Source of the DNA: BOG-938 sp035524315
GTDB lineage: Bacteria; Pseudomonadota; Alphaproteobacteria; Caulobacterales; Caulobacteraceae
Direction: 5' to 3'
DNA length: 23,136 nt
Assembly (NCBI GenBank): GCA_035524315.1
Contig: DATKPD010000022.1
Span: forward strand, 1 to 23,136
Of the stretch, positions 8,099 to 17,874 are shown piece after piece. The stretch's first letter is position 1, and each line of letters opens with the position of its first letter. The position numbers and the translations under genes are program-made. The notes beneath the pieces were generated by a model. It was given only the letters and a program-made list of their open reading frames with translations, ran no database searches and was not told where the DNA came from.

Positions 8099-8731
8099 AT
8101 GCGAAAGGCCGCCGCCGTTTTTGTGACCGCCGCGGTCATGCTGTCCACTTCAACCCATGCCCAGCCGCCCGCGACGCCGCCGATCCCTGTGCCCTCGTCT
8201 GCGCCGCGCGACCCGCTTGCTCTGCCAGGCGACAATCTTCCACCCCCGTTAGCGGCCGAGCTCGCGCCGCCCCGCCCGCGCAATCCCAACACGCCTCAGG
8301 CGACGCCCGAGCCCGCGCCGCCATCCCCGCCGCCGGAATTGGCGCTGAAGGCGGTTCAGGCCGCGCTCGCCGACTGTCATTCCAAGGGCTTCGCGGTCGG
8401 GTCCGCCGTGGCCGATTCAGCGGGCGTGATCATCGTGGGCATGCAGGCCACCGGAACGCATCCGGGCACGATCTACAACGCGATGCGGAAGACTCTCGTG
8501 GCGCTGGAATTCGGCGTACGCAATTCGGTCGTTCGCGACAAATTGCGCGCGGGGGACTATGCGACCCTCGCGCGCGTCAGGCCGAGCATGACGCTCTTTC
8601 CGGGCGCCGTTCCGCTGTTTTCGGCGGGCAAGTTGATCGGCGCCATCGGCGTCAGCGGCGGCCCCGCCGGCGAGATCGATGAAGGATGCGCCGCGGCGGG
8701 CGCCGCCGCGATCAAGGATCAACTCGGCTGA
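8099..8731 (+). CDS. Exported GlcG/HbpS-family (haem-binding-like) protein
   Basis: 210 aa. A Sec signal peptide covers about residues 1-21 (cleavage near STHA-QP), a very Pro-rich linker runs from about 23 to 80, and the rest is one GlcG/HbpS domain: LALKAVQAALADCHSKGFAV, VADSAGVIIVGM, the YNAMRKTLVALEFG helix, PSMTLFPGAVPLFSAGKLIGAIGVSGG, and a C-terminal helix. Some members of the family (Streptomyces HbpS) bind haem, while others sit in glycolate operons with unknown roles, so haem binding here is not assured. Cys93 and Cys197 match two cysteines in the paralogue at 9848-10462 and could form a disulfide in the periplasm. I chose the ATG at 8099 because the signal peptide begins there and GGGGAG lies upstream; the frame opens seven codons earlier. 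Confidence 0.85.
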   Translation: MRKAAAVFVTAAVMLSTSTHAQPPATPPIPVPSSAPRDPLALPGDNLPPPLAAELAPPRPRNPNTPQATPEPAPPSPPPELALKAVQAALADCHSKGFAVGSAVADSAGVIIVGMQATGTHPGTIYNAMRKTLVALEFGVRNSVVRDKLRAGDYATLARVRPSMTLFPGAVPLFSAGKLIGAIGVSGGPAGEIDEGCAAAGAAAIKDQLG

Positions 8732-8743
8732 CAGGGTGTTCTG

Positions 8744-8770
8744 GGCCGGCCTCGGGTCGCGAGGCCGGCT
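8744..8770. terminator. Hairpin between convergent genes, probable bidirectional terminator
   Basis: GCCGGCCTCG at 8745-8754 pairs perfectly with CGAGGCCGGC at 8760-8769 around a five-base loop. It lies 13 bases after the stop of the GlcG/HbpS-like gene and 29 bases beyond the end of the leftward cupin gene. Neither side has a clear T-run, so it may end transcription weakly or act by folding the mRNA 3' ends. Confidence 0.6.
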
Positions 8771-8798
8771 GAAGCGACCGTGGTGTAAAGGATGGACC

Positions 8799-9476
8799 TT
8801 AAGGGGCGGGGGAGGGGGCAGGGGCAGGGACGGCCGCGGCGGTCCCCGGCACCGGCGACAGGGCCGAGGCCGGTGTGGAGTCGGGCATCGGCAGGTGCAT
8901 CGACCACAGCACCAGTTCGCGGTTGACCTTGCTGACCGCATGCGGCGTGTGCGGCGGGATCATGATCACGTCGCCTTTGGCGATCGGGTAGGTGACCGCG
9001 CCCTCGACCTTGTCCGAAGCGATGGTCGGGCCTTCCCAGGCGAAACCATGCGCGGGCTTGGGATCGACCAAGTGGCCGCCCAGCAGCATGGCGCCCGAAC
9101 CCTTGATCACGACGAACAACTCCGCGTCGGTCTCATGCTGGTTGATGCCCTTCTGGGCGGTGTTGCGCCATTCCATGGTGGCCCGGTAGGGGCCCTGCAT
9201 CACCAGTGGCTCGCCGGTGTACATCTTGCCCGCCGCCACGTCGGCTTCGGCTTGGGCGATGCGCTTCTGGATGTCGGGGCCGGAGATGAAGATACGGGGA
9301 TCGGCCGGCAGTTGCGGCGGCCCGCCGCCCACCAGCAGGGTCTTGGCGGTTGCGGGCGTGGCCGAACCGGCGATCAGCGCCGAAGCCGCCAAAAGCGGGG
9401 CGCACAGCGCCAACAAGCCGCGTTTGCGCGTGGCGCGAAGAAGCGAGAAAGCGCGAACCGATAGCGACGTCGTCAT
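8799..9476 (-). CDS. Exported cupin-domain protein
   Basis: 225 aa. A long basic/hydrophobic leader (about residues 1-44, ending ATPATA-K) indicates export. The single cupin domain follows: motif 1 is NQHETDAELFVVIKGSG (His114 and Glu119 among probable metal ligands), motif 2 is GDVIMIPPHTPHAV (His166, His169). A metal site is therefore likely, but substrate and activity are unknown; such cupins may be enzymes, isomerases or sensors. The last ~25 residues are Pro/Ala/Ser-rich. The ATG at 9476 has an AAAAGG site six bases upstream; an in-frame ATG at 9491 would add five residues. It faces the GlcG/HbpS-like gene on its left, and another member of that family lies on its right on the same strand. 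Confidence 0.82.
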   Translation of the reverse strand: MTTSLSVRAFSLLRATRKRGLLALCAPLLAASALIAGSATPATAKTLLVGGGPPQLPADPRIFISGPDIQKRIAQAEADVAAGKMYTGEPLVMQGPYRATMEWRNTAQKGINQHETDAELFVVIKGSGAMLLGGHLVDPKPAHGFAWEGPTIASDKVEGAVTYPIAKGDVIMIPPHTPHAVSKVNRELVLWSMHLPMPDSTPASALSPVPGTAAAVPAPAPSPAP

Positions 9477-9847
9477 GGAAAACCTTTTCATTTGAGACAG
9501 AGCAAGTGAGCGGCAGCGCGACAAACGATGGCTCCGAGATAGCGCGTCCGGGCCATCGAATGTCCAAGCCCGATACTTCGTCCCCCCAACGAGTCCGGAT
9601 ACAGCCGCCCGCCCCCGCGAAGCCTCCAACGTTTTAGCTGAAACGGCAAGCGGCTGCTCTGGCGCGCCTTATCCGCGTCGCGGCTCCCGCCTCAGCATTC
9701 GCAAGTCCGACGTCGATCAAATCGGCGAATGCGCTGACTGGCGCGCGGCCATAAGAGGCCAAATACACAGCCTGGGCCACCGCTGAACGGCAGGTTTCGG
9801 GCGTGAGGCTAAGGTCTCTCCGTGGCGCGGACGCCCCGATCGCCGTT
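9477..9847. other. 371-base gap between the cupin and the second GlcG/HbpS-like gene
   Basis: This stretch should hold the leftward cupin promoter. A leftward frame (9634-9882, 82 codons) is open through most of it and contains a helix-like Ala-rich segment (VAQAVYLASYGRAPVSAFAD region), but it overlaps the end of the neighbouring gene, has no start with a ribosome-binding site and matches no family I know. I see no convincing promoter or RNA. Confidence 0.4.
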
Positions 9848-10462
9848 TCAGCCGATCCTGGACTGAATCTTGCGAACGCCATCCTGGGCGCACTTCTCTT
9901 CCTCGTAGGCGGCCGCCCCGCTGGTGGCGATGGCGCCGACGAGTTGCCCGCCCTTGAAGATCGGCAGGCCGCCGGGCAAGAGCGACATGTTAGGCTTGAT
10001 CCGCGCCATGAGCGTCGGATCCCGCTCGATCTGCGCGCGCAGCTGCAGGGTCGACATGCCGAAACCGACCACTGTCACCGCCTTGTGCATCGCCATGTAG
10101 ACGCCGTTCGCCCGTAGGCCGTCGGGCGCCAGCGCCGCCTTCAGATTGCCGGCGGAGTCGGTGACGGCGGCCGCCACCGTGTAGCCGTCGGCGGCGCAGG
10201 ATTGCACAGCCGCCTGCGCCGCCTCCACCGCGAGGGCGAAGCCGAGGCTCGGGACCGTTTGCGAGGCAGGGCGGCGCGGATTGGTGTTCGGCCCCGCGGG
10301 CGGTCCCAGCGGCACCTTCAGCTGCGCGCTCTGGGGTATGTCGAAATACTCGCCCGGCATGGACTGCGGGGGAGGGGCGGTGTCCGCGCCATCCTGCGCA
10401 TGGGCGCTGAACGACGCCATAAGCGCCAGGGCGCCTACCGCGATGAAGGATGATGACTGCAT
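9848..10462 (-). CDS. Exported GlcG/HbpS-family (haem-binding-like) protein, second copy
   Basis: 204 aa. Signal peptide about 1-22 (cleavage near SAHA-QD), a Pro-rich segment to about residue 70, then one GlcG/HbpS domain: ALAVEAAQAAVQSCAADGYTV, AVTDSAGNLKAALAPDG, MAMHKAVTVVGFG, the PNMSLLPGGLPIFKGGQLVGAIATSG core, and a C-terminal helix with Cys191. It shares the domain order, the spacing of the two cysteines (Cys89/Cys191) and the PGG/A-LPIF core with the protein at 8099-8731, so they are paralogues, but the sequences are clearly diverged. The ATG at 10462 is preceded by GGAG at a normal distance; upstream codons of the open frame look non-coding. Ligand unknown. Confidence 0.85.
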   Translation of the reverse strand: MQSSSFIAVGALALMASFSAHAQDGADTAPPPQSMPGEYFDIPQSAQLKVPLGPPAGPNTNPRRPASQTVPSLGFALAVEAAQAAVQSCAADGYTVAAAVTDSAGNLKAALAPDGLRANGVYMAMHKAVTVVGFGMSTLQLRAQIERDPTLMARIKPNMSLLPGGLPIFKGGQLVGAIATSGAAAYEEEKCAQDGVRKIQSRIG

Positions 10463-10834
10463 GGCCCTGCTCCGACTGTTTAAGCGCGGCCGAATCGTCC
10501 GGCTTTGGTTTGAATTTTGACCCGACGTTAGGCGAAGTTTCCGTGGCGTGAAATCGATATACACGCCGATCGCCCGAGTTTCCCGTTTCGTCAATCGCGG
10601 AAAGAGATGGCCTCCCTTGACCCACCGAGCCTGTCTGCGCCTCCGCCGTCTTGCGCGCCTCGATCGGCGCTACGTCACCGTGGGGCTGCGGATGAAGCTC
10701 TGAGGCGCCCCCCTTTGCGAAGGGGTTATGTGATGTTCAATGTCGGAAAGGGCCCGGCGAACCTTCCCGGATCGCCGCGCCCCGCGAGACCGGCTCTCTC
10801 TTAAGGGGCGCGCCGGAGTGCACGGGGAGGCAAG
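10463..10834. other. 372-base gap between divergent genes
   Basis: It separates the leftward GlcG/HbpS-like gene from the rightward amidohydrolase region, so both promoters should lie here. A rightward open frame at 10607-10804 is low-complexity Pro/Arg-rich and not convincing. No repeat, RNA gene or confident promoter was recognised. Confidence 0.4.
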
Positions 10835-11088
10835 ATGGCGGCGGCGGGATTGAGGGGCTGTGGGCGACTGGCCGGCGCATGCCTTGCCGTCGGGGCAATC
10901 GCCGGCGCGAGTTGGGCGCGGACGGCGGCGGGCGTCGACCCATCTCACGCATGGGCGTGTCGACGACGGCTGTCCCCGAGCAAGCCCGGCGCATCCCCAA
11001 GCAAGTGCAGGACGCCTCGCGGCCTGTCGGGACCGTGATCTCGATTGAGAACAACGTCGGCGTGATCCGCAGGCCGAACCAAAGGTAA
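10835..11088 (+). pseudogene. Possible frameshifted small exported protein
   Basis: A strong GGGGAGG site (about 10824-10830) precedes an ATG at 10835 that opens a convincing signal peptide (GACLAVGAIAGASWA, about residues 14-28). After about residue 38 this frame turns Arg/Pro/Ser-rich and stops near 11038. In the frame shifted by one base, a more protein-like stretch runs from 10951 (MGVSTTAVPEQ) to the TAA at 11086-11088 (TVISIENNVGVIRRPNQR), but it has no ribosome-binding site of its own. Joining the two by one frameshift between about 10920 and 10951 would give a secreted protein of about 83 residues. It may be a decayed gene, a sequencing error, or two unrelated ORFs. I recognise no family. 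Confidence 0.35.
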
Positions 11089-11092
11089 GCCA

Positions 11093-12736
11093 ATGAACCG
11101 ACTTTCCATTTTTCTGGGCTGCGTCGCCGTGGCGCTGGCGGGCCCCGCGTTGGCGGCGCGCTCCACGCCGATGACCGTCTATTTCGACGGCAAGGTCTAT
11201 ACGGTCGACGACAGCCTGGGCGTTCAATCGGCTTTCGCGGTGAAGGGCGAGCGCATTGTCGCCGTCGGCTCGGACGCCCAGGTCCTGGCCAAGGCGGGCC
11301 GGGGCGCCAAACGCGTCGATCTGCGCGGCGCGGCTGTCATCCCGGGCCTGAGCGACAGCCACGACCACTTTTGGAACACGACCCGCTTTCTCGTGCGCGG
11401 GGTCGACATGATCGGCGTGGGCTCGCGCGCCGAGTTCGATGCGCGGTTGCGCGCCGCCGTGGCCAAGGCCAGCCCGGGTGAAATCGTCTACACCACGGTC
11501 GGCTGGGCGGTGACGCCGGCGCCCACGCGGGCGGACCTGGACAAGATCTCGGCCGACACGCCGATCCTGCTGATCGCCGACCGGCGCGGGCGCAGCGTCG
11601 CCAACAGCGCCGCCCTGCGTAAGCTGGGAGTGGACAAGGCTCACCCCACCTTCCATGGCGCGCCCGTTCCGGTCGACGCCCAGGGCGAGCCCACGGGCGA
11701 GCCGCCGGGCTATCCCATCAGCGTCGCCTGGGTCGAGGCGCTGATCCCCCCGCTGACCGACGCGCAAAAGCTCAAGCTGCTCGAGGCGGCCCAGCAAGAG
11801 CGCAACGCTCTGGGCATCACCGCCGTGCGCGACCTTGCGGTGTGGCCCGACGTGGTGCGTGACCTGCAGGTCCTGCGCCGTCAGGGCAAGCTGACCCTGC
11901 GCATCGCCCTGGGCGTGGAGATTCCCGACCAGGCCCACACCGCCGCCTGGGTGGCCGAGCAACCGCCGCTCAAGCGCGACGATCCGTGGCTGTTTGTCGA
12001 CTCGCTCAGTGAAGAGCCCTGGGCCCCTGGGTCAGACAGCGTGGAGGACTACACCGTCCTGGCGCGCACCCTGAACCGCCAGGGCTGGCGCCCAGCGCCG
12101 CACGTCTCGTCGGACCCCCATCGCGGCATCACGGCGGACATAGCAGCCGAGGACGCCTTGCAGGCCTACGAGGCGGCCAACCGCGACAGCCCGCTGACGG
12201 GCAAGCGCTGGTATATGGAACACGTCCCCTTCGCGACCCCCGAGCAGATGGACCGCATGGCGGCGTTGGGGGTGGTGATCTCGGTGCAGGACGCGGGCTA
12301 CGACCTGCCGGCCGTGGCGCCCATGCCGCCTGACCGCATGGCGCACGAGACGCCGGTGCGTGGCCTGATCGACCACCATCTGACAGTGATCGGCGGTAGC
12401 GACTACAACGGCCCCAACCCGGTCGAGCGCGCGCCGAACAACCCGCTGATCGATTTCTACTTCTACGTCACGCGCCGCACGCGCGACGGCCGAGTGATGA
12501 CGCCAGACGAGAAGGTCAGTCGGGCTGAGGCCTTGAAAATCCTCACCGCCAATGCCGCCTACGCGACCTTCCAGGAAAAGGTGCGGGGCCGCATTGCGCC
12601 CGGCCTGCTGGCCGACTTCGTCATTCTCGACCAGAACCTCATGACCGTGCCGGACGATCAGATCCTGACCACCCATCCCCTGGCCACCTTTGTGGGCGGC
12701 CGGAAAGTCTATAGCGCGTCAGGCTCTTCCTTCTAA
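11093..12736 (+). CDS. Exported YtcJ-type amidohydrolase (amidohydrolase family 3)
   Basis: 547 aa. Signal peptide about 1-21 (cleavage near ALA-AR), so it acts in the periplasm or is a lipid-free secreted enzyme. The composite metal-dependent hydrolase fold is clear: N-terminal beta segment MTVYFDGKVYTVDD, IPGLSDSHDHF with the metal-binding HxH pair (His90, His92), PHVSSDPHRG (candidate metal histidines), YMEHVPFATPEQ, the terminal aspartate in VIGGSDYNG, and the C-terminal strand APGLLADFVILDQNLMTVPDD. Relatives hydrolyse N-substituted formamides, amides or cyclic compounds; the substrate cannot be read here. An AAAGGTAAG site precedes the ATG, and the stop of a small upstream ORF lies four bases before it, so the two may be coupled. 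It converges on the catalase gene. Confidence 0.9.
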   Translation: MNRLSIFLGCVAVALAGPALAARSTPMTVYFDGKVYTVDDSLGVQSAFAVKGERIVAVGSDAQVLAKAGRGAKRVDLRGAAVIPGLSDSHDHFWNTTRFLVRGVDMIGVGSRAEFDARLRAAVAKASPGEIVYTTVGWAVTPAPTRADLDKISADTPILLIADRRGRSVANSAALRKLGVDKAHPTFHGAPVPVDAQGEPTGEPPGYPISVAWVEALIPPLTDAQKLKLLEAAQQERNALGITAVRDLAVWPDVVRDLQVLRRQGKLTLRIALGVEIPDQAHTAAWVAEQPPLKRDDPWLFVDSLSEEPWAPGSDSVEDYTVLARTLNRQGWRPAPHVSSDPHRGITADIAAEDALQAYEAANRDSPLTGKRWYMEHVPFATPEQMDRMAALGVVISVQDAGYDLPAVAPMPPDRMAHETPVRGLIDHHLTVIGGSDYNGPNPVERAPNNPLIDFYFYVTRRTRDGRVMTPDEKVSRAEALKILTANAAYATFQEKVRGRIAPGLLADFVILDQNLMTVPDDQILTTHPLATFVGGRKVYSASGSSF

Positions 12737-12755
12737 CGTCGTGATGGCGAACGTC

Positions 12756-12770
12756 TCCCCGCTGTGCGGT
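12756..12770 (+). terminator. Short hairpin between convergent amidohydrolase and catalase genes
   Basis: CCGC-TGT-GCGG followed by TTT lies between the two stop codons, within a 35-base gap. The stem is only four pairs, so this is a weak candidate. Confidence 0.25.
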
Positions 12771-12771
12771 T

Positions 12772-14931
<2,160 letters not shown>

Positions 14932-14998
14932 GGATATGGCTTTCGGACCGCTGGGCGGCCTTGGCTAAAGGGCGACGAAGATCGGAGAAGGGGCAGGA

Positions 14999-15526
14999 TT
15001 AGGAGGCGAGTTCACTCGCGAGCGGCGCCATCAGTTCGGCCTTTCGGGCCGCCAACTTGTCGCCCAGCGCCTCGAGGTCGATCTGGGTTTGCCGCGCCTC
15101 GGGAAAGAGATCTGACTCTTCCTCGTCGACGTGATGGCGCACCTGCTCGCCCAGAACCTTGACCTTGGCGTCGTAGAGCGGCTGGCCGGGGCGCATCGCT
15201 TCGATCTGGGCGATCAGGGTCTTGGCGCCGGTGTGTTCAACGATGGCTTCGTCGATCAGATCGCCGTCGCCCGTGCTTTCGCGGACGGCCGGATAAAACA
15301 GCTCTTCCTCGATCTGGGTATGGACCTTGAGCGCCAGACAGATCTTGTCGGCCAAGCTCTTTTTCTCAGCGTCCGTGGTGGCGTGCTCAAACGCATCGAA
15401 ATAGGCGTCCACTTCGCGGTGATCCGCTTCGAGCAACGCGATCGCGTCGGTTCCGACGCTGCCCGGAGTTGTGCGTCCCTTGCGGACGGCCGCCTTCGTC
15501 GCCTTCGTCTTCGCCGTGGTGGCCAT
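14999..15526 (-). CDS. Hemerythrin HHE-domain protein
   Basis: 175 aa, cytoplasmic. A basic Lys/Ala/Thr-rich N-terminal tail (about 1-22) precedes a four-helix hemerythrin-like domain. Candidate di-iron ligands are His36 (LLEADHREVD), His69 and Glu73 (KVHTQIEEELFYP), His98 (IVEHTGAK), and His131/His132 with Glu135 (RHHVDEEESDLFP). Such proteins bind di-iron and respond to oxygen, peroxide or NO, or protect against metal/oxidative stress. AGGAAAG sits before the ATG. The gene is first in a probable operon with katE and has an EcfG-type promoter about 30 bases upstream, which fits a general-stress role. Confidence 0.9.
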   Translation of the reverse strand: MATTAKTKATKAAVRKGRTTPGSVGTDAIALLEADHREVDAYFDAFEHATTDAEKKSLADKICLALKVHTQIEEELFYPAVRESTGDGDLIDEAIVEHTGAKTLIAQIEAMRPGQPLYDAKVKVLGEQVRHHVDEEESDLFPEARQTQIDLEALGDKLAARKAELMAPLASELAS

Positions 15527-15555
15527 GGTGGGCTTTCCTGTTAATCTACAACAGT

Positions 15556-15580
15556 AACCCGCCCTGAAGTCTATAGTTCC
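15556..15580 (-). promoter_or_regulatory. EcfG (general stress sigma) type promoter
   Basis: Read leftward: GGAAC (15576-15580), a 16-base spacer, then GGTT (15556-15559). The known alphaproteobacterial EcfG/SigT consensus is GGAAC-N16/17-cGTT. The -10 element is about 30 bases before the hemerythrin start at 15526, a normal distance. It would drive hemerythrin and katE. Confidence 0.65.
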
Positions 15581-15602
15581 TCCAGTTAAGCTATTTTGGA
15601 CG

Positions 15603-15647
15603 AACTTAATGGCGGCATTTTATGTGTCAGGCAGTCGACATTAAGTT
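15603..15647. repeat. 8-bp inverted repeat upstream of the stress promoter
   Basis: AACTTAAT at 15603-15610 is the exact reverse complement of ATTAAGTT at 15640-15647 (29-base spacer). A related TTAAG lies at 15586-15590. The block is clearly AT-richer than its surroundings and sits 20-70 bases upstream of the EcfG-type -35, a position suitable for an additional regulator. Confidence 0.4.
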
Positions 15648-15811
15648 AATACGCTGATCTATTCTGCTAAACGCCATATCTGTTGTTGGGTGAAATTCGA
15701 CCGAGCGATCTTTTGCGCCCCCAGGGCAGCCAGTCGATGACGTCAACACACGCTGCAGAACCGCGCCGGCCCACGATCTGACGCAGATTGGGGCGCGCGA
15801 CAAAGGCTGTG

Positions 15812-15949
15812 ATGCCGGCGACGCCGCGCATCCCTGCCGCGCAAATCGAGGAGGCGTTGGCGCTCTACAAGGCGGCGCTGGCAGCCGACGCCGACCTCAG
15901 TTGCGAGGCGATCCGGCGGGATACAACCAAGTCAGATCACTCGTCCTAG
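15812..15949 (+). CDS. Possible 45-residue hypothetical ORF
   Basis: A short rightward ORF with GC-rich third positions and a helix-like segment (IEEALALYKAALAADADL). It lies alone in the 464-base gap between hemerythrin and the tannase-family gene. There is no ribosome-binding site and no family is recognised. It may be a remnant of a larger gene or chance; the rest of the gap (15648-15990) holds nothing else I can support. Confidence 0.2.
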   Translation: MPATPRIPAAQIEEALALYKAALAADADLSCEAIRRDTTKSDHSS

Positions 15950-15990
15950 GTGGAGAGTTAAAAGGTCGACGGCGCCGCGCATCATCATCG

Positions 15991-17859
15991 CTAGGGGGTC
16001 GCGGTTAGTCGACCGTCGGCGACTGTGTAAGTTTTTAGAATATCCGGCCCCATAAAGTGAGAGCCTTCCCATTTCAGGCTGGCTAAGTCGCTTCTCGGAC
16101 CTTCCACGGCGGTATAGTTCCGCCCATCGTCTGGGTCGCCCTGGCCCGAGTAATGTGCCTGCATGGGATAGGCGAAAACCGGACGCGTGCGGACAGCCGG
16201 CGCGTCAGGCATCGGAAGGGGTGCGGGCTTGCTCCCCGCGATGAAGGGCGGCGCCGGACCATCGGGCGGCACACCATTAATCGGCGGTGCGCCGCGCGGC
16301 GGCGGGCCGGCGCCGAAGGGGCCGAAGCCCGGCGGGGTCTGTGCTGCATCGATGCGGTCGGGCGCGCGGCCCTGTTCGACCCAGGCCATCAGGGGGGTCA
16401 GAACGTCGAACTGGCTGAATCCGTCGCCGCCGCCGCAGTGGTACACGCCAGGAAACAGGAACAGGCGCAAGAAGCCGTTGGCCTTGGCTTCACCCATGAA
16501 TTTCCGCACGCTCTCGTCGTAGGCAATGGTGTTCAACGGCGAGATGTGGGGATCGGACCAGCCGTGCCAGAGGAGGAGCTTGCCGCCCTTGGCTTGGAAC
16601 CGTTCAAGATCGACGTCGGTCGCGTCGTAAAGCGGGTGCAGGTCGGCAAGACGTGCGAAGTGCGCCTGCGTAAACTCGAAATGGTCGATGTCGCCGTCCT
16701 TGGCCGGGGCCTCCGGGAAGATCACATAGGTCGACGATCCCGCCGCCATGCCCTTGCTTGGGATCGGCTGGTCCGCTGAGCGTGGAACGAACACACCCTC
16801 CCATGAGAGTTCCGAGCCATACTGAGGCTGGCCTATGGTGAAGCGGTGGCCTTCGGCGTCTCGCGGTCCAGCGTACAGCCTGCGCGCGGCGTCTACCTCG
16901 GCGGCCGTGAGGCAATTGGCGCTGTCTGTCGCCCCAGGGGCGCACTGTGCGGACCCGGGGTCAAATTTGCATGCGCGAGGATCGCTGATCAGTCCATCAA
17001 CCTGTCCGTCGAGCGCGTCGCAGGCGGCCAGCACCGCCTTATGCAGCACCGGCAGGCGGCTGGCGATGAGAATGGCTTTACCGTCCGGACCGGTGTTCGA
17101 TCGCGCCTGCCAAGCGTGATAAAAGGAGTTCTGCACTTGGAAATTCATGGCCGGAGCGCCGGCGGCGACGCCGTCGAAATCATCCGGGAAGCGCTCGGCT
17201 TCGACCAGGGCCTCGCGGCCGCCATCGGAGCAACCGGAAAAATAGCTATACCGCGGCGCCTGGCCGTAAAAGGCCTTGATCAGCGCCTTGGCCGCCAGGG
17301 CGGTTACGTGGTTTCCGCGGTAGGCGAAGTCGATGCGCTTCTGGGGGTCCAGGCCGAAGGCGGCGTCGCCGTCGCCACCAGGGCCGCCGACATTGCGGTG
17401 TCCCATGTCATCGCTGGCCACCACCATTTCGCCGTTCACGGCCGGTAGGCACGTTCCGGCATGGCTGACCTGCACGTCGAGATTTCCGCAAAGTCCGCCG
17501 CAGCCGGTCTGCAGATAGCGCTGGGTCCAGCCCTTCATCGGCAGGTCGACTTCATAACCGATCGCCGGCGCAATGGTCCCGGTCACGCGGCAGAAGCGGC
17601 CTTTTGGCGAACTAATCTCCTTAGCGTCTGCGGTCGTCGCAGCGCCGGTGGCAGCCTTGAGATCCGCGCCGGACAGCGAAGCGCAGCTCGCCACCGGATC
17701 GATCGCTTTAAGCGTGGCGGGGGCGGACTGGGCCAAGGCGCGGGCCATGAGCGCCGACGAGCCCAGGTAGAGCAACGCCGCCGCCAGCAATAGGATGGAC
17801 AGCAACCGGGGCGGGGAGCCGCGCCGTAGCGCGGTCCCCCAAGTGAACACGGACTTCAC
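15991..17859 (-). CDS. Tannase/feruloyl esterase family hydrolase
   Basis: 622 aa. Residues about 18-44 form an N-terminal signal or membrane anchor (cleavage possible after ALA-QS). The catalytic triad of the family is visible: Ser211 in SGCSDGGRE, Asp436 in HGWSDPHISP and His474 in YHCGGGDG. Cys210 and Cys475 next to the Ser and His form the disulfide characteristic of these esterases. The DALDGQVDGLISDP segment (281-294) resembles their calcium site. Members cleave galloyl, feruloyl or chlorogenate-type esters. Between the His and the C-terminal strand lies an unusual Pro/Gly-rich stretch (about 495-555). The start is GTG at 17859 with GGAG seven bases upstream. It begins 15 bases after the receptor gene, so the two form an operon. 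Confidence 0.9.
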   Translation of the reverse strand: MKSVFTWGTALRRGSPPRLLSILLLAAALLYLGSSALMARALAQSAPATLKAIDPVASCASLSGADLKAATGAATTADAKEISSPKGRFCRVTGTIAPAIGYEVDLPMKGWTQRYLQTGCGGLCGNLDVQVSHAGTCLPAVNGEMVVASDDMGHRNVGGPGGDGDAAFGLDPQKRIDFAYRGNHVTALAAKALIKAFYGQAPRYSYFSGCSDGGREALVEAERFPDDFDGVAAGAPAMNFQVQNSFYHAWQARSNTGPDGKAILIASRLPVLHKAVLAACDALDGQVDGLISDPRACKFDPGSAQCAPGATDSANCLTAAEVDAARRLYAGPRDAEGHRFTIGQPQYGSELSWEGVFVPRSADQPIPSKGMAAGSSTYVIFPEAPAKDGDIDHFEFTQAHFARLADLHPLYDATDVDLERFQAKGGKLLLWHGWSDPHISPLNTIAYDESVRKFMGEAKANGFLRLFLFPGVYHCGGGDGFSQFDVLTPLMAWVEQGRAPDRIDAAQTPPGFGPFGAGPPPRGAPPINGVPPDGPAPPFIAGSKPAPLPMPDAPAVRTRPVFAYPMQAHYSGQGDPDDGRNYTAVEGPRSDLASLKWEGSHFMGPDILKTYTVADGRLTATP

Positions 17860-17874
17860 GGGAATGCTCCGATC

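Noticed and set aside
10607..10804. 65-codon rightward frame in the gap before the amidohydrolase
   Set aside because: Low-complexity Pro/Arg/Ser composition, weak ribosome-binding site and no recognisable motif.
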